DNA of 64,000 nt from Streptomyces sp. NBC_01485 (GCF_036227125.1 NZ_CP109435.1:8060001-8124000), one strand, 5' to 3'. Shown: positions 1 to 9,100, numbered from the stretch's first letter. The notes: generated by a model not told the origin, from the letters alone. A program made the numbers and translations.

Positions 1-120
1 TTTCACATCGGCGTCATCCGACCCTTCCCGCACGTTCGGTGCTCTTGTCACACTCCTTGCGCGCGCATTCCGTCACGAGACCGGCCGGCCGAACCCTTCC
101 GTACGAGAGGTGCCTCACCC

Positions 121-2175
121 ATGCCCGAAGTCAACCGGCGCCGCTTCCTCCAACTCGCGGGCGCCACCACGGCGTTCACCGCGCTCTCCGGCTCCATCGA
201 GCGCGCCGCCGCGCTGCCCGCGAACCACCGCACGGGGTCGATCGAGGACGTCGAGCACATCGTCGTCCTGATGCAGGAGAACCGCTCCTTCGACCACTAC
301 TTCGGCAAGCTGAGAGGCGTCCGCGGCTTCGGCGACCCGCGCCCGGTGACCCGGGCCGACGGAAAGTCCGTCTGGCATCAGGCGGACGGCGGCGGCAAGG
401 ACGTCCTGCCGTTCCACCCCGACGCCGACGACCTGGGCCTCGCCTTCATCCAGGACCTCCCGCACGGCTGGAACGACGGCCACGCCGCCTTCAACGGGGG
501 CAAGTACGACAAGTGGGTGCCTGCGAAGAGCGCCACCACGATGGCGTACCTCACCCGTGAGGACATCCCCTTCCACTACGCGCTCGCCGACGCCTTCACC
601 GTCTGCGACGCCTACCACTGCTCCTTCATCGGCTCCACCGACCCCAACCGCTACTACCTGTGGACCGGATACACCGGCAACGACGGCAAGGGCGGCGGCC
701 CGGTTCTCGGCAACGACGAGGCCGGCTACAACTGGACGACGTACCCCGAACGGCTGGAGCAGGCCGGGGTGTCCTGGAAGATCTACCAGGACGTCGGCGA
801 CGGCCTGGACGCGAAGGGCGGCTGGGGCTGGATCCAGGACGCCTACCGGGGCAACTACGGCGACAACTCGCTCCTCTACTTCAAGCAGTACCAGAACGCG
901 AAGCCCGGCGACCCGCTGTACGACAAGGCCCGCACCGGCACCGATGTCCGCACGGGCGAGGGCTACTTCGAGCGGCTGAAGCAGGACGTCAAGGGCGGCA
1001 AGCTGCCGCAGATCTCCTGGATCGTCGCCCCCGAGGCCTTCACCGAACACCCCAACTGGCCCGCCAACTACGGTGCTTGGTACGTCTCCCAGGTCCTCGA
1101 CGCACTGACCGCCGACCCGGAGGTGTGGGCGAAGACGGCCCTGTTCGTCACCTACGACGAGAACGACGGCTTCTTCGACCACCTCCTCCCGCCGTTCCCG
1201 CCCGCCTCGGCCGCGCAGGGCCGGTCCACGGTCGACGTCGGCCCGGACGTCTTCAAGGGCGACATCGGCCACACCGCAGGCCCCTACGGACTCGGCCAGC
1301 GGGTGCCGATGCTCGTCATCTCGCCCTGGAGCAAGGGCGGTTACGTCTGCTCCGAGACGCTCGACCACACCTCGGTCATCCGGTTCATGGAGCGCCGCTT
1401 CGGTGTCCACGAGCCGAACATCTCGCCGTGGCGGCGGGCGGTCTGCGGCGACCTGACCGCCGCGTTCGACTTCTCCTGTACGGACACCCGGCCGGTCGTC
1501 CTGCCGGACACCGCCGGTTACCGGCCCCCGGACAAGGTCCGTCACCCCGACTACGTGCCCACCCCGCCGGTCAAGCCCGTCCTGCCGAAGCAGGAGCGCG
1601 GCGCGCGCCTCACCCGCCCGCTCAAGTACGCGCCCGGCGTGGACGGTTCGGTGGATCCGGCCGCCGGGACCCTCACCCTCACCTTCGCCTCCGGGGCCGA
1701 GGCGGGCGCCGCCTTCCTGGTCACCTCCGGCAACCGCACCGACGGGCCGTGGAGTTACACCACCGGCGCGGGCGCGACCGTCTCCGACACCTGGAACTCG
1801 GCGTACTCGGGCGGCGCGCACGACCTGACCGTGCACGGCCCGAACGGATTCCTGCGCGCCTTCAAGCAGGCGGGGAAGACCGCCGGGCCCGAGGTGGTCG
1901 CCCGGCACGTCGGCGACGGCGTCGAACTGACCTTCACCCACCGTGGCTCCGGCACGGTCGAGCTGAAGGTGGCCGACGGCTACGGCGGGCCGGCCGCGAC
2001 CGTGAAGCTGCGGCCCGGCGCCGTGGTCAAGCGCACCGTGGACCTGCGCGCGAGCCGCCGGTGGTACGACCTCACCGTCACGTCCCCCGCCGACCCGGCG
2101 TTCCTCAGGCGGTTCGCGGGACACGTCGAGAACGGCGACCCGGGCGTGAGCGACCCGGCGATCGTCACGGAATGA
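121..2175 (+). CDS. Tat-exported phospholipase C (phosphoesterase family)
   Basis: 684 aa. This secreted enzyme of the bacterial acid phosphatase/phospholipase C family hydrolyses phosphodiesters such as phosphatidylcholine. The N-terminus carries a twin-arginine signal (NRRRFLQLAG, residues 5-14) followed by a short hydrophobic stretch, so export is probably folded via Tat. The body shows family motifs: HIVVLMQENRSFDHYFG near residue 45 (Asn and catalytic Thr/Ser region), a YDENDGFFDH block near residue 340, and the C-terminal DUF756-type beta domains (about residues 490-675) typical of actinobacterial PlcA. Length is normal for the family. The ATG at 121 has GAGAGG about 9 nt upstream. The next gene starts 34 nt downstream on the same strand but looks functionally unrelated. 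Substrate specificity cannot be read from sequence. Confidence 0.93.
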   Translation: MPEVNRRRFLQLAGATTAFTALSGSIERAAALPANHRTGSIEDVEHIVVLMQENRSFDHYFGKLRGVRGFGDPRPVTRADGKSVWHQADGGGKDVLPFHPDADDLGLAFIQDLPHGWNDGHAAFNGGKYDKWVPAKSATTMAYLTREDIPFHYALADAFTVCDAYHCSFIGSTDPNRYYLWTGYTGNDGKGGGPVLGNDEAGYNWTTYPERLEQAGVSWKIYQDVGDGLDAKGGWGWIQDAYRGNYGDNSLLYFKQYQNAKPGDPLYDKARTGTDVRTGEGYFERLKQDVKGGKLPQISWIVAPEAFTEHPNWPANYGAWYVSQVLDALTADPEVWAKTALFVTYDENDGFFDHLLPPFPPASAAQGRSTVDVGPDVFKGDIGHTAGPYGLGQRVPMLVISPWSKGGYVCSETLDHTSVIRFMERRFGVHEPNISPWRRAVCGDLTAAFDFSCTDTRPVVLPDTAGYRPPDKVRHPDYVPTPPVKPVLPKQERGARLTRPLKYAPGVDGSVDPAAGTLTLTFASGAEAGAAFLVTSGNRTDGPWSYTTGAGATVSDTWNSAYSGGAHDLTVHGPNGFLRAFKQAGKTAGPEVVARHVGDGVELTFTHRGSGTVELKVADGYGGPAATVKLRPGAVVKRTVDLRASRRWYDLTVTSPADPAFLRRFAGHVENGDPGVSDPAIVTE

Positions 2176-2209
2176 CCTTCTTGTGACTCCTTCGGGATAG
2201 TGTGCGCCG

Positions 2210-3028
2210 GTGACCACGCATTCGAACACACCTTCAGGTTGGTACGCCGATCCGCACGGGGCGGCCCAGACCCTGCGCTACTGGGACGGCGCCCAGTGGA
2301 CCGAGCACACGCACGCCGACGGCAAGGGGCAGGCGCCGCCGCAGGTGCCGCAGCAGGCCGGGCCGGACGGGCGGGTCCAGCAGCAGGTGCAGCAGCAGGC
2401 CGGGGTCGCACCGAGCGGCCCCGGCGGCGGCACCCTGTTCAGCGAGCCCGTGCTGGTGGTGAACCAGAAGGCCAAGCTCATAGAGCTGACCAACGAGTAC
2501 AAGGTCATGGACCAGCAGGGCAACCAGCTCGGCTCGGTCGTCCAGGTCGGGCAGAGCACGCTGCGCAAGATCCTGCGCTTCGTCGCCAGCTTCGATCAGT
2601 ACCTGACGCACCGGCTGGAGATCCGCGACACCCACGGACAGCCGGTGCTGCTGCTGACCCGGCCCGCGAAGATCTTCAAGTCGAGGGTCATCGTGACGCG
2701 CCCCGACGGGCAGCCGGTCGGTGAGATCGTCCAGCAGAACATGATCGGGAAGATCAACTTCGCCATCGAGGCAGGCGGCCAGAAGGTCGGCGCGATCAAG
2801 GCGGAGAACTGGCGCGCCTGGAACTTCTCGATCGTCGACCACGCGGACAACGAGGTCGCCCGGATCACCAAGACCTGGGAGGGCCTCGCCAAGACGATGT
2901 TCACCAGCGCGGACAACTACGTCCTGCAGATCCACTACCAACTGCCCGAACCGCTGCTGAGCCTGGTCGTCGCCACGGCCCTGACCGTGGACACCGCGCT
3001 CAAGCAGGACGCGCGCGGTTTGGGCTGA
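2210..3028 (+). CDS. DUF2510 plus LURP-one/scramblase-like protein
   Basis: 272 aa. The N-terminus has the DUF2510 signature (GWYADPHG, then LRYWDGAQWTEH, residues 9-34), a short tryptophan-rich module common in actinobacterial membrane-associated proteins. A Q/P/G-rich linker follows (about 40-75). Residues about 80-265 form a beta-rich LURP-one-related (phospholipid scramblase-like) domain, recognised by its repeated strands around VLVVNQKAKLIELTNEYKV and KIFKSRVIVTRPDG. No transmembrane helix is obvious. The function of bacterial members is unknown. The GTG at 2210 was chosen because the DUF2510 module begins immediately after it. The gene ends just before a very strong hairpin. Confidence 0.85.
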   Translation: MTTHSNTPSGWYADPHGAAQTLRYWDGAQWTEHTHADGKGQAPPQVPQQAGPDGRVQQQVQQQAGVAPSGPGGGTLFSEPVLVVNQKAKLIELTNEYKVMDQQGNQLGSVVQVGQSTLRKILRFVASFDQYLTHRLEIRDTHGQPVLLLTRPAKIFKSRVIVTRPDGQPVGEIVQQNMIGKINFAIEAGGQKVGAIKAENWRAWNFSIVDHADNEVARITKTWEGLAKTMFTSADNYVLQIHYQLPEPLLSLVVATALTVDTALKQDARGLG

Positions 3029-3033
3029 TGCCC

Positions 3034-3081
3034 GCCGTGGAAATGTGACACTTCCCAGGGGAAGTGTCACATTTCCACGGC
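3034..3081. terminator. Bidirectional terminator, 23-bp perfect inverted repeat
   Basis: Arms 3034-3056 and 3059-3081 are perfectly complementary over 23 bp, with only AG at the centre. The repeat lies between the convergent 2210-3028 gene and the EamA gene ending at 3094, so it is placed to stop transcription from both sides. It is also much less GC-rich than its surroundings. Confidence 0.85.
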
Positions 3082-3093
3082 GACTACGAGCGA

Positions 3094-4044
3094 CTACAGC
3101 GGGGTGAGCTGCTCGGGCCGCCCGGTCGTCGGCCGGGGCAGCAGCGCCGGTTCGGCCGACGCCGTCTCCGGCCGCAGGGCCAGCACCGCCGCCACGGGGT
3201 GCTCCTCGTCGTCGACGGCATCGGGTTCCGGCGCGGCCCGCGACAGCAGCACCACGCCCCGCCCCGCGAGCCCCGCCCCCGCCAGCGCGAGGAGCACGCC
3301 CGCGGCCCCGCCCTGGAGACGTTCGCCCAGGAGCACGAGGCCGATCGCGGCGGCGGCCACCGGGTTGGCCAGGGTCACCATCGCCAGCGGGGCGCCGAGG
3401 CCGCCCCGGTAGGCGGTCTGCGACAGCAGCAGCCCGCCCGCCGCGAACGCCGCGACCAGCAGCGCCACCCCGATCACCTGCGCACTGAGCAGCGGCCCCG
3501 AACGGTCCGTCGCGGCCACGGTCACCGTCTGGGTGAGCGCCGAGGCCACCCCGGAGGCGAAGCCGGACGCCGTCGCGTGCCGCAGCCCGGGCTTGGCGCC
3601 GCGCCGGGCCAGCAGCCCGATCAGCGCCGCCGTCGCCCCGGCCACCGCCACCGCCTCCGGCAGGCTCAGGACGTCCTCGGGAGCCGGCCCCGAGGCCGTG
3701 ACCAGGATCGCGGCCAGGCCGGCCAGGGTGAGAGCGGTGCCCCGCCACTCGGCGGCGCCCACCCGGCGCCCAGCGACCCGCGCGCCCATCGGCACCGCCG
3801 CGACCAGTGTGAGCGCCCCGAGCGGCTGCACCACGGTGAGCGGACCGTACTTCAGGGCGACCACGTGCAGCAGCGCGGCGGCGGCGTTCAGCGCCACCGA
3901 ACACCACCAGGCGCCGTTGCCGAGCAGCCGCACCAGGCCCGTGCCGGGATGCCGGGAGGCCAGCCGCTCCTGGGCGACGGCGGCGGCCGCGTAGGCGACG
4001 GCCGAGAAGAGGGACAGGACGACGGCGACAAGGGTCGCGTTCAT
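3094..4044 (-). CDS. EamA/DMT-superfamily transporter
   Basis: 316 aa polytopic membrane protein with about ten hydrophobic segments in two similar halves, as expected for drug/metabolite transporters (EamA). The first helix starts at residue 3 (LVAVVLSLFSAVAYAAAAVA). The inner repeat includes the DMT-like segment KYGPLTVVQPLGALTLVAAV near residue 65. The C-terminal 50 residues are hydrophilic and probably cytoplasmic. The ATG at 4044 follows a G-rich RBS. It is divergent from the TetR gene at 4243, with a large palindrome between them, so this pump or exporter is the likely regulatory target. The substrate is unknown. Confidence 0.88.
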   Translation of the reverse strand: MNATLVAVVLSLFSAVAYAAAAVAQERLASRHPGTGLVRLLGNGAWWCSVALNAAAALLHVVALKYGPLTVVQPLGALTLVAAVPMGARVAGRRVGAAEWRGTALTLAGLAAILVTASGPAPEDVLSLPEAVAVAGATAALIGLLARRGAKPGLRHATASGFASGVASALTQTVTVAATDRSGPLLSAQVIGVALLVAAFAAGGLLLSQTAYRGGLGAPLAMVTLANPVAAAAIGLVLLGERLQGGAAGVLLALAGAGLAGRGVVLLSRAAPEPDAVDDEEHPVAAVLALRPETASAEPALLPRPTTGRPEQLTPL

Positions 4045-4136
4045 CGGCCCGCCCCCACTTCTACAGGCTCGGTACGGGCGTTCATCCCCCGGCCCCTTCG
4101 CTGACTGTGGTGCGTCTGATCGATCGATACGATTGC

Positions 4137-4190
4137 GTACCGATACGCCAGTGTACCGATACGCGCTCGTATCGGTACACTGGCGTATCG
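4137..4190. promoter_or_regulatory. Probable TetR operator, 23-bp inverted repeat
   Basis: Arms 4141-4163 and 4168-4190 are perfect inverted repeats of 23 bp around the spacer CGCT. Within them the element GTACCGATAC occurs at 4137-4146 and 4153-4162, and inverted at 4169-4178, giving several overlapping half-sites. It sits in the divergent 4045-4242 gap between the EamA transporter and the TetR regulator, so autoregulation with control of the transporter is the simplest reading. Confidence 0.75.
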
Positions 4191-4242
4191 ATTGACTTAC
4201 GCCACACTGGAAGCGGGCACGGAAGACGGAGAGGGAGAGACG

Positions 4243-4890
4243 ATGACGTCGCAGGCCGCGGAGGGACCGGAGCCGGTCGCCGCAACGCGCCGCTCCAAGA
4301 TCACGCCCGAGCGTGAGCGGGAGTTCTTCGACGCCGTCCTCGAGCAGATCCGCGAGTGCGGATACGAAGCGGTCACCATGGAGGGCGTCGCCGCCAGCAC
4401 CCGCTGCAGCAAGTCCACGCTCTACCGGCAGTGGAAGACCAAGCCCCAGTTCGTCGTGGCCGCGCTGCGCTCGCGCCGCACGGTGCGGCTCGCCGGCATC
4501 GACACCGGTTCACTCGCCGACGACCTGCGCGCGGCCGCGCGGGCCGCGGGCCGCTGGTCGTCGAACGACAGCAAGCTGATGCAGGCCCTCGGCCACGCCG
4601 TGACCGGGGACGAGGACCTCGCGCGGGCGCTGCGCGAGGCGCTGATCGACCCGGAGATCGAGGCGCTGCGGGACATCCTGCGGCGCGGGGTCGAGCGCGG
4701 GGAGATCCCCGCCGGCCATCCCGCGCTGGAGTACGTCCCGGCGCAGTTGTTCGGCGTGGTCCGCGCCCGGCCGGTCGTCGACGGGCAGTACGCCGACCCG
4801 GACTACCTGGTCCGCTTCATGGAGGCCGCCGTCCTGCCCGCCCTCGGACTCGGTACGACGTCACGGTCGTCGTCGTCGCCGTCGCCGTAG
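4243..4890 (+). CDS. TetR-family transcriptional regulator
   Basis: 215 aa. The N-terminal TetR helix-turn-helix spans about residues 20-65 (ITPEREREFFDAVLEQIREC, then GVAASTRCSKSTLYRQWKTK). The C-terminal part (TetR_C_16/33-like) is all-helical and would bind a ligand. The ATG at 4243 has GGAGAGGGAGAG just upstream. An in-frame TTG at 4192 lies directly beside the palindromic operator and is less likely. The C-terminus ends in a Ser/Thr/Pro-rich tail. It probably represses itself and the divergent EamA transporter through the 4137-4190 palindrome. Confidence 0.9.
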   Translation: MTSQAAEGPEPVAATRRSKITPEREREFFDAVLEQIRECGYEAVTMEGVAASTRCSKSTLYRQWKTKPQFVVAALRSRRTVRLAGIDTGSLADDLRAAARAAGRWSSNDSKLMQALGHAVTGDEDLARALREALIDPEIEALRDILRRGVERGEIPAGHPALEYVPAQLFGVVRARPVVDGQYADPDYLVRFMEAAVLPALGLGTTSRSSSSPSP

Positions 4891-4972
4891 AAGACCCAGG
4901 CCGCCGTTCCCGGGATGACGGAACGACGGCCTGCTCGCGCCGCACCGTGGGGACGGGGGCGGCGCGCACACC

Positions 4973-5018
4973 CGGCCGGGTGGGGTGCCCCTTGAACGGG
5001 GGGCGCCCCACCCGGCCG
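4973..5018. terminator. Bidirectional terminator hairpin
   Basis: A 19-bp stem (4973-4991 with 5000-5018, one G-T-type mismatch) and an 8-nt loop lie between the convergent TetR gene (ends 4890) and the DUF2510 gene (ends 5031). Confidence 0.75.
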
Positions 5019-5030
5019 TCGTCGTACGGC

Positions 5031-6053
5031 TCACACGTTCGTGCCGCTGCCGCCGCCCGTCGACACCTTGATACCGGTGGTGATGGTGTCGATGACCGTC
5101 AGGCTCTGGTCGGCGTCCACGCCGAAGCGGAGCACCACCAGCCGCTTGGGGTCCGCGGGCGCGGGGAACGCCAGCGACTCGACGACGCCGTCCGCGCCCT
5201 TGCTGGTGACCGCCTTCCAGCGCACCAGGTAGCCCTTCTGCCCGGCCACCGTCACCGCCTTCGAGGCGAGCACCTGGTGCGAGGTGATCGCGCCGTACGT
5301 CGTACCGCCGTAGGAATCCTCCGCGTTGGCCGATATGTCAGCCTTCGCGACCTGCTCGGCGGTGTCGCCCTTGGTCTCCAGCGCCTCGACGGGCGCCGAG
5401 TACACGCCCCCCTTGGTGCAGGTCTTGGAGGTGTCGCCGGGGCACTTGTAGGAGGAGTCGGAGGTCACCTGCGCGCCCACGCTGATCTGCTGGCCGGTCC
5501 AGCCGGCCGGGATGGGGATGCTGATCCCGTTGAGCGCGTCGGTCACCGCACCGCTCTTGATCTTCGGCGCCTCGGACTCGTCGGGCGAGGGAGAGGCCCC
5601 GCCCGAACCGCCGGAACCGCCCGATCCCCCCGAACCGCCGGAGCCACCGGACCCGCCCGAGCCGCCGCCCGAGCCGCCCTGCCCGCCCGGCCCCTGGGCC
5701 GTGCCGCCGCCGCCCGAGCCGTCGTCCTTGGCCAGCGCGTACACGCCGACCCCGATGCTGGCCAGGACCGCGACGGCCGCGGCGACGGCTATGCCCGTCC
5801 GCAGCCCGCGCCGCCGGCCCGCGCCCGGCGGAGCCCCGGGGTGTCCCGGATAGCCGGGGTAGTCCGGATATCCCGGGTGCGCCGGATACGCCCCGCCGGC
5901 CGGGGTCTGCGCCGGCGGACCCCATACGGCGGCCGTACCCGCGGCGCGGGTCTGGTCCGTCCATGCCTTGCCGTCCCACCAGCGTTCGGTGGTGGGACCG
6001 TCACTTGTCTGCCCCGGGTCGGGATACCACCCGGGAGGAGTCACCTGCGTCAT
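5031..6053 (-). CDS. DUF2510 single-pass membrane protein with Gly/Ser linker
   Basis: 340 aa. A DUF2510 module occupies residues 6-34 (PGWYPDPG, then WWDGKAWTDQTR). It is followed by a Pro/Gly/Tyr-rich cytoplasmic spacer (53-76), one transmembrane helix (about 87-108) and a long GGSGGSGG-type low-complexity linker (about 113-152). An extracytoplasmic domain of about 180 residues contains two Cys near residue 200 that could form a disulfide. The topology is N-in/C-out. The extracellular domain resembles generic actinobacterial secreted domains, but I cannot assign a function. The ATG at 6053 is immediately upstream of the DUF2510 motif. It is divergent from the large ATPase gene at 6341. Confidence 0.85.
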   Translation of the reverse strand: MTQVTPPGWYPDPGQTSDGPTTERWWDGKAWTDQTRAAGTAAVWGPPAQTPAGGAYPAHPGYPDYPGYPGHPGAPPGAGRRRGLRTGIAVAAAVAVLASIGVGVYALAKDDGSGGGGTAQGPGGQGGSGGGSGGSGGSGGSGGSGGSGGSGGASPSPDESEAPKIKSGAVTDALNGISIPIPAGWTGQQISVGAQVTSDSSYKCPGDTSKTCTKGGVYSAPVEALETKGDTAEQVAKADISANAEDSYGGTTYGAITSHQVLASKAVTVAGQKGYLVRWKAVTSKGADGVVESLAFPAPADPKRLVVLRFGVDADQSLTVIDTITTGIKVSTGGGSGTNV

Positions 6054-6340
6054 GCCCCCACCGTATGAGGCGTCGGTGAAAGCCGGATGAGAGGGCGGGC
6101 ACTCTTTTGAAATCGGCTCCGACCGACCTACCGCCCGGCTGGCGTGAATTCGACGTCAATTCGACGCGCGTCACTCGCCGTTGACACCAGGAGACCACTT
6201 CCGCAGGCCCGCCGGGGCATCCCGGTCCGTTCCCCGTCACCCGTCGAGGCGGTACCTGCCCGGACCGCCCTCCGCTTCGGCCCCGAGGCGGCTACGCTCG
6301 AGGTCTGTACGTCGTTCGGGCGACTTGGGGAGGTAGCGGG

Positions 6341-9064
6341 ATGACGAAGGTCAGGCCGGCGGCGGCCGCCTCGGCTTCCCTGTGGGAGCGCGAGGCGGAG
6401 GTCGCCACCATCGCGGAGGCGGTGGAGACGCTGTGCGCCGACCGGTCTTCCTCGGGTCATCTGTTAGTGCTCCGGGGTGAGGCGGGGTTCGGCAAGACCG
6501 CACTGTTGGCCGAGACACGCCGTATCGCCGAGGCCCGCGGCTGCACGGTGTGGTCGGCCCGCGGCGGCGAGACACTGCGGTCCGTCCCCTTCAACGTGGT
6601 ACGGCAACTGCTCCAGCCCGCGCTGCTGTCCCTGCACCCGGAGGAGGTCCGCGAGTACCTCGGCGACTGGTTCGACATCGCGGGCCCCGCCCTCGGTGTG
6701 GCGGAACCCGGCGAGGGCCACGCCGACCCGCAGGGCGTGTGCGACGGCCTGGTCGTCGCCGTGACCCGGCTGGCCAGGCGGGACTACCCGCTCGTGATGC
6801 TCGTCGACGACGCGCACTGGGCCGACCAGGAGACCCTGCGCTGGCTCGCCGCGTTCGTCGAGCGCCTCGAGGAACTCTCCGTCCTCGTCGTCGTGGCCCG
6901 CAGGCCCGGCGAGGTCAAGGGCGACGCCGCCCACCACCTCGACGCCGTCGACGCCGTCGACGAGGCCGCGGGCCGCGCCGTCACCAGCCTCAGCGCCCTG
7001 ACCCCGGCCGCGGTCGCAGGCCTCACCCGCGCCACCCTCGGCGCGCACGCCGACGCCGCGTTCTGCCGCGAGGTGTGGGCCGTCACCGACGGCAACCCCT
7101 ACGAGACCGTCGAACTCCTCGCCAAGGTCCGCGACAGCGAACTGCGGCCGAGCGAGTCCTCGGCCGCCGAACTGCGCCCCCTGAACCGCGCGGCCCGCGG
7201 CAACGGCCTCGTCGACCGCCTGGAGAAACTGGGCGTCGAGGCCACCAAGTTCGCCATGGCGGCCGCGATCCTCGGCGCCGACATCTCCGTCGCCCAGGCC
7301 GCCCGGCTCGCCGGTCTCGGCCGGGAGGAGGCGGTGCGCTGCGCCGAACTGCTGCGCAACGCCCGCATCCTCACCGAACCCGGCCCCGGGACCGTCCCCC
7401 TGGAGGACGGCGACCTGGAGTTCGTCCACCCGCTGATCGCCTCCGCCGTCTACGACTCCATCCCCAGCGGCATGCGCACCGCGATGCACGGCATCGCCGC
7501 CCAGGTCGTCACCGACGCCGGCAAGGGCCTCGCGGCAGCCTCCCGGCACCTGCTCCAGGTGCACGAGGAGGGCGACGAGGAACTCGTCGAGCAGTTGCGC
7601 GAGGCCGCCCGCGAACACCTCGCGGTCGGCGCCCCGGACGGCGCCCGCCGCTGCCTGGAGCGGGCGCTGCGGGAACCGCCCGACCTCGACGTCCACGCGT
7701 ACGTGCTCTACGAGCTGGGCTGCGCGACCCTCCTCACCGCCCCCGCCAAGACCATCGACCACCTGCGCACGGCACTCGCCATGCCGGGCCTGGACGGCGC
7801 CGAGCGCGTCGACGCCGTGTACCGCCTCTCCCAGGCCCTCCTGCACAACGACCAGTTGGAGGAGGCCGTCCGCACCATCGAGGCGGAGTCCGCCCGGCAG
7901 GCACCCGGACCCGCCCGACTGCGGCTGCAGGCCGTGCAGTTCATGTGGGAGGGCGTCCACGCGGGCGAGGCGGCCTCCCCGCGCCGCTCCGAGAAACTCG
8001 CCGCGCTCGCCGAGACCTGCACCGGCCGCGACAACGCCGAACGCGCCCTGCTCATCCTGCGCGGCTTCGACGCGGCGACCCACGGCGAGAACGCCGAGGA
8101 GGTCGTCGAGTTCTGCGACCGCGCCCTCGTCAACGGCGGCCTCGCCCCCGGGCTCGGCTGGACCGACCAGGAGTGGGGCATGGAGCTGCTGATGATGCTG
8201 GCCGGCACCTACGCCTACACCGACCGGCTCGACCGCGCCGACGCCCTCTTCAACGAAGCCCTGCGCGCCTATGTCTCCGCCGGCTGGAGCGGCGGCCACC
8301 TCGCCCTGGCCCACGCCTACCTCGGCGTCGGCCTGCGCCGCCGGGGCCGGCTGAAGGAGGCCGAGGAGTCCCTCAGGGAGTCCCTGCGCCTGGCCGAACG
8401 CGTCGGCCGCGGCCTGCCCGTGTACTGGTCGGCGACCTGCAACCTCGTCGACACGCTGCTGGTCCGCGGCCATGTCGCCGAGGCCTGGGAGACGGCGCAG
8501 CAGTACGGCTTCGTCCCGCCGTACCCGTCGACGATCGTGCTGCCCGAACCCCGTACCGTGCGCGGCCGGCTGCTGCTGGCCGTCGGCCGCGTCAAGGACG
8601 GCGTCAACGAGCTGGAGGCGGCCGAGAAGGCCGCCACCGCCCGCGGCCACCTCAATCCGGTGATGGTCCCCTGGGCCGTCGAACTCGCCCGGGCGCTGGC
8701 CGTCGAGGACCCGGACCGCGCGAACCGGCTCGCTCTGGAGGCCCGCCGCCAGGCCGAACGCTTCGGCACCGACACCGCGATCGGCGAGGCCCTGCGCTGC
8801 GCCGCCGCCCTGGAGACCGGCCAGCGCGCGGTCCGGCTCGCCCAACAGGCGGTCACCTACCTGGAGTCCTCACCCTGCCAGTACGAACACGCCGCCGCCC
8901 GCGTCGAGTTCGGCATCCTCTCGCGCTCGGCGTCCGAACTCGGCCGGGGCCTGACACTGGCCCGCTCCTGCGGCGCGGACGGCCTGGTGGACAAGGCGCA
9001 ACTGGCCCTGCAAGGGCTGGGCGCACCGCAGGTGGGGCTGGTCCCCGGACAGACCCGGAGGTAG
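6341..9064 (+). CDS. Large STAND-type AAA ATPase without LuxR HTH
   Basis: 907 aa. The N-terminal AAA_16/STAND ATPase has Walker A GEAGFGKTA (about residue 47) and Walker B LVMLVDDAHWAD (about residue 150). The rest, from about 400 to 890, is helical and TPR-like. This matches the LAL (large ATP-binding LuxR) signal-transduction regulators in size and layout, but the expected C-terminal LuxR helix-turn-helix is absent. The protein stops at QVGLVPGQTRR and no HTH coding remnant follows. It may sense a ligand and act through partners, or be a truncated regulator. The ATG at 6341 has GGGGAGG upstream. It is convergent with pcaL, 36 nt away. Confidence 0.85.
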   Translation: MTKVRPAAAASASLWEREAEVATIAEAVETLCADRSSSGHLLVLRGEAGFGKTALLAETRRIAEARGCTVWSARGGETLRSVPFNVVRQLLQPALLSLHPEEVREYLGDWFDIAGPALGVAEPGEGHADPQGVCDGLVVAVTRLARRDYPLVMLVDDAHWADQETLRWLAAFVERLEELSVLVVVARRPGEVKGDAAHHLDAVDAVDEAAGRAVTSLSALTPAAVAGLTRATLGAHADAAFCREVWAVTDGNPYETVELLAKVRDSELRPSESSAAELRPLNRAARGNGLVDRLEKLGVEATKFAMAAAILGADISVAQAARLAGLGREEAVRCAELLRNARILTEPGPGTVPLEDGDLEFVHPLIASAVYDSIPSGMRTAMHGIAAQVVTDAGKGLAAASRHLLQVHEEGDEELVEQLREAAREHLAVGAPDGARRCLERALREPPDLDVHAYVLYELGCATLLTAPAKTIDHLRTALAMPGLDGAERVDAVYRLSQALLHNDQLEEAVRTIEAESARQAPGPARLRLQAVQFMWEGVHAGEAASPRRSEKLAALAETCTGRDNAERALLILRGFDAATHGENAEEVVEFCDRALVNGGLAPGLGWTDQEWGMELLMMLAGTYAYTDRLDRADALFNEALRAYVSAGWSGGHLALAHAYLGVGLRRRGRLKEAEESLRESLRLAERVGRGLPVYWSATCNLVDTLLVRGHVAEAWETAQQYGFVPPYPSTIVLPEPRTVRGRLLLAVGRVKDGVNELEAAEKAATARGHLNPVMVPWAVELARALAVEDPDRANRLALEARRQAERFGTDTAIGEALRCAAALETGQRAVRLAQQAVTYLESSPCQYEHAAARVEFGILSRSASELGRGLTLARSCGADGLVDKAQLALQGLGAPQVGLVPGQTRR

Positions 9065-9100
9065 CGGCAAGAGGAGCTAGCGGTGACGGCCGAGCCGCCC

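Noticed and set aside
34..55. Possible PHO box (PhoP site) before the phospholipase C gene
   Set aside because: GTTCGGT and a following TTGTCAC only loosely resemble the GTTCACC repeat units; spacing and match are too weak.
115..2229. Long minus-strand open frame (704 codons) opposite phospholipase C
   Set aside because: GC-rich codon bias leaves the antisense frame open; its Arg/Gly/Val-rich sequence matches no family, while the plus strand encodes a complete enzyme.
5595..5690. Possible repeat array or collagen-like element
   Set aside because: It is the Gly/Ser linker of the DUF2510 membrane protein coded in frame, not a CRISPR or independent repeat.
6464..8845. 793-codon minus-strand frame inside the STAND ATPase gene
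   Set aside because: Shadow frame with low-complexity composition and no recognisable motif; the plus strand has Walker motifs and a proper start.
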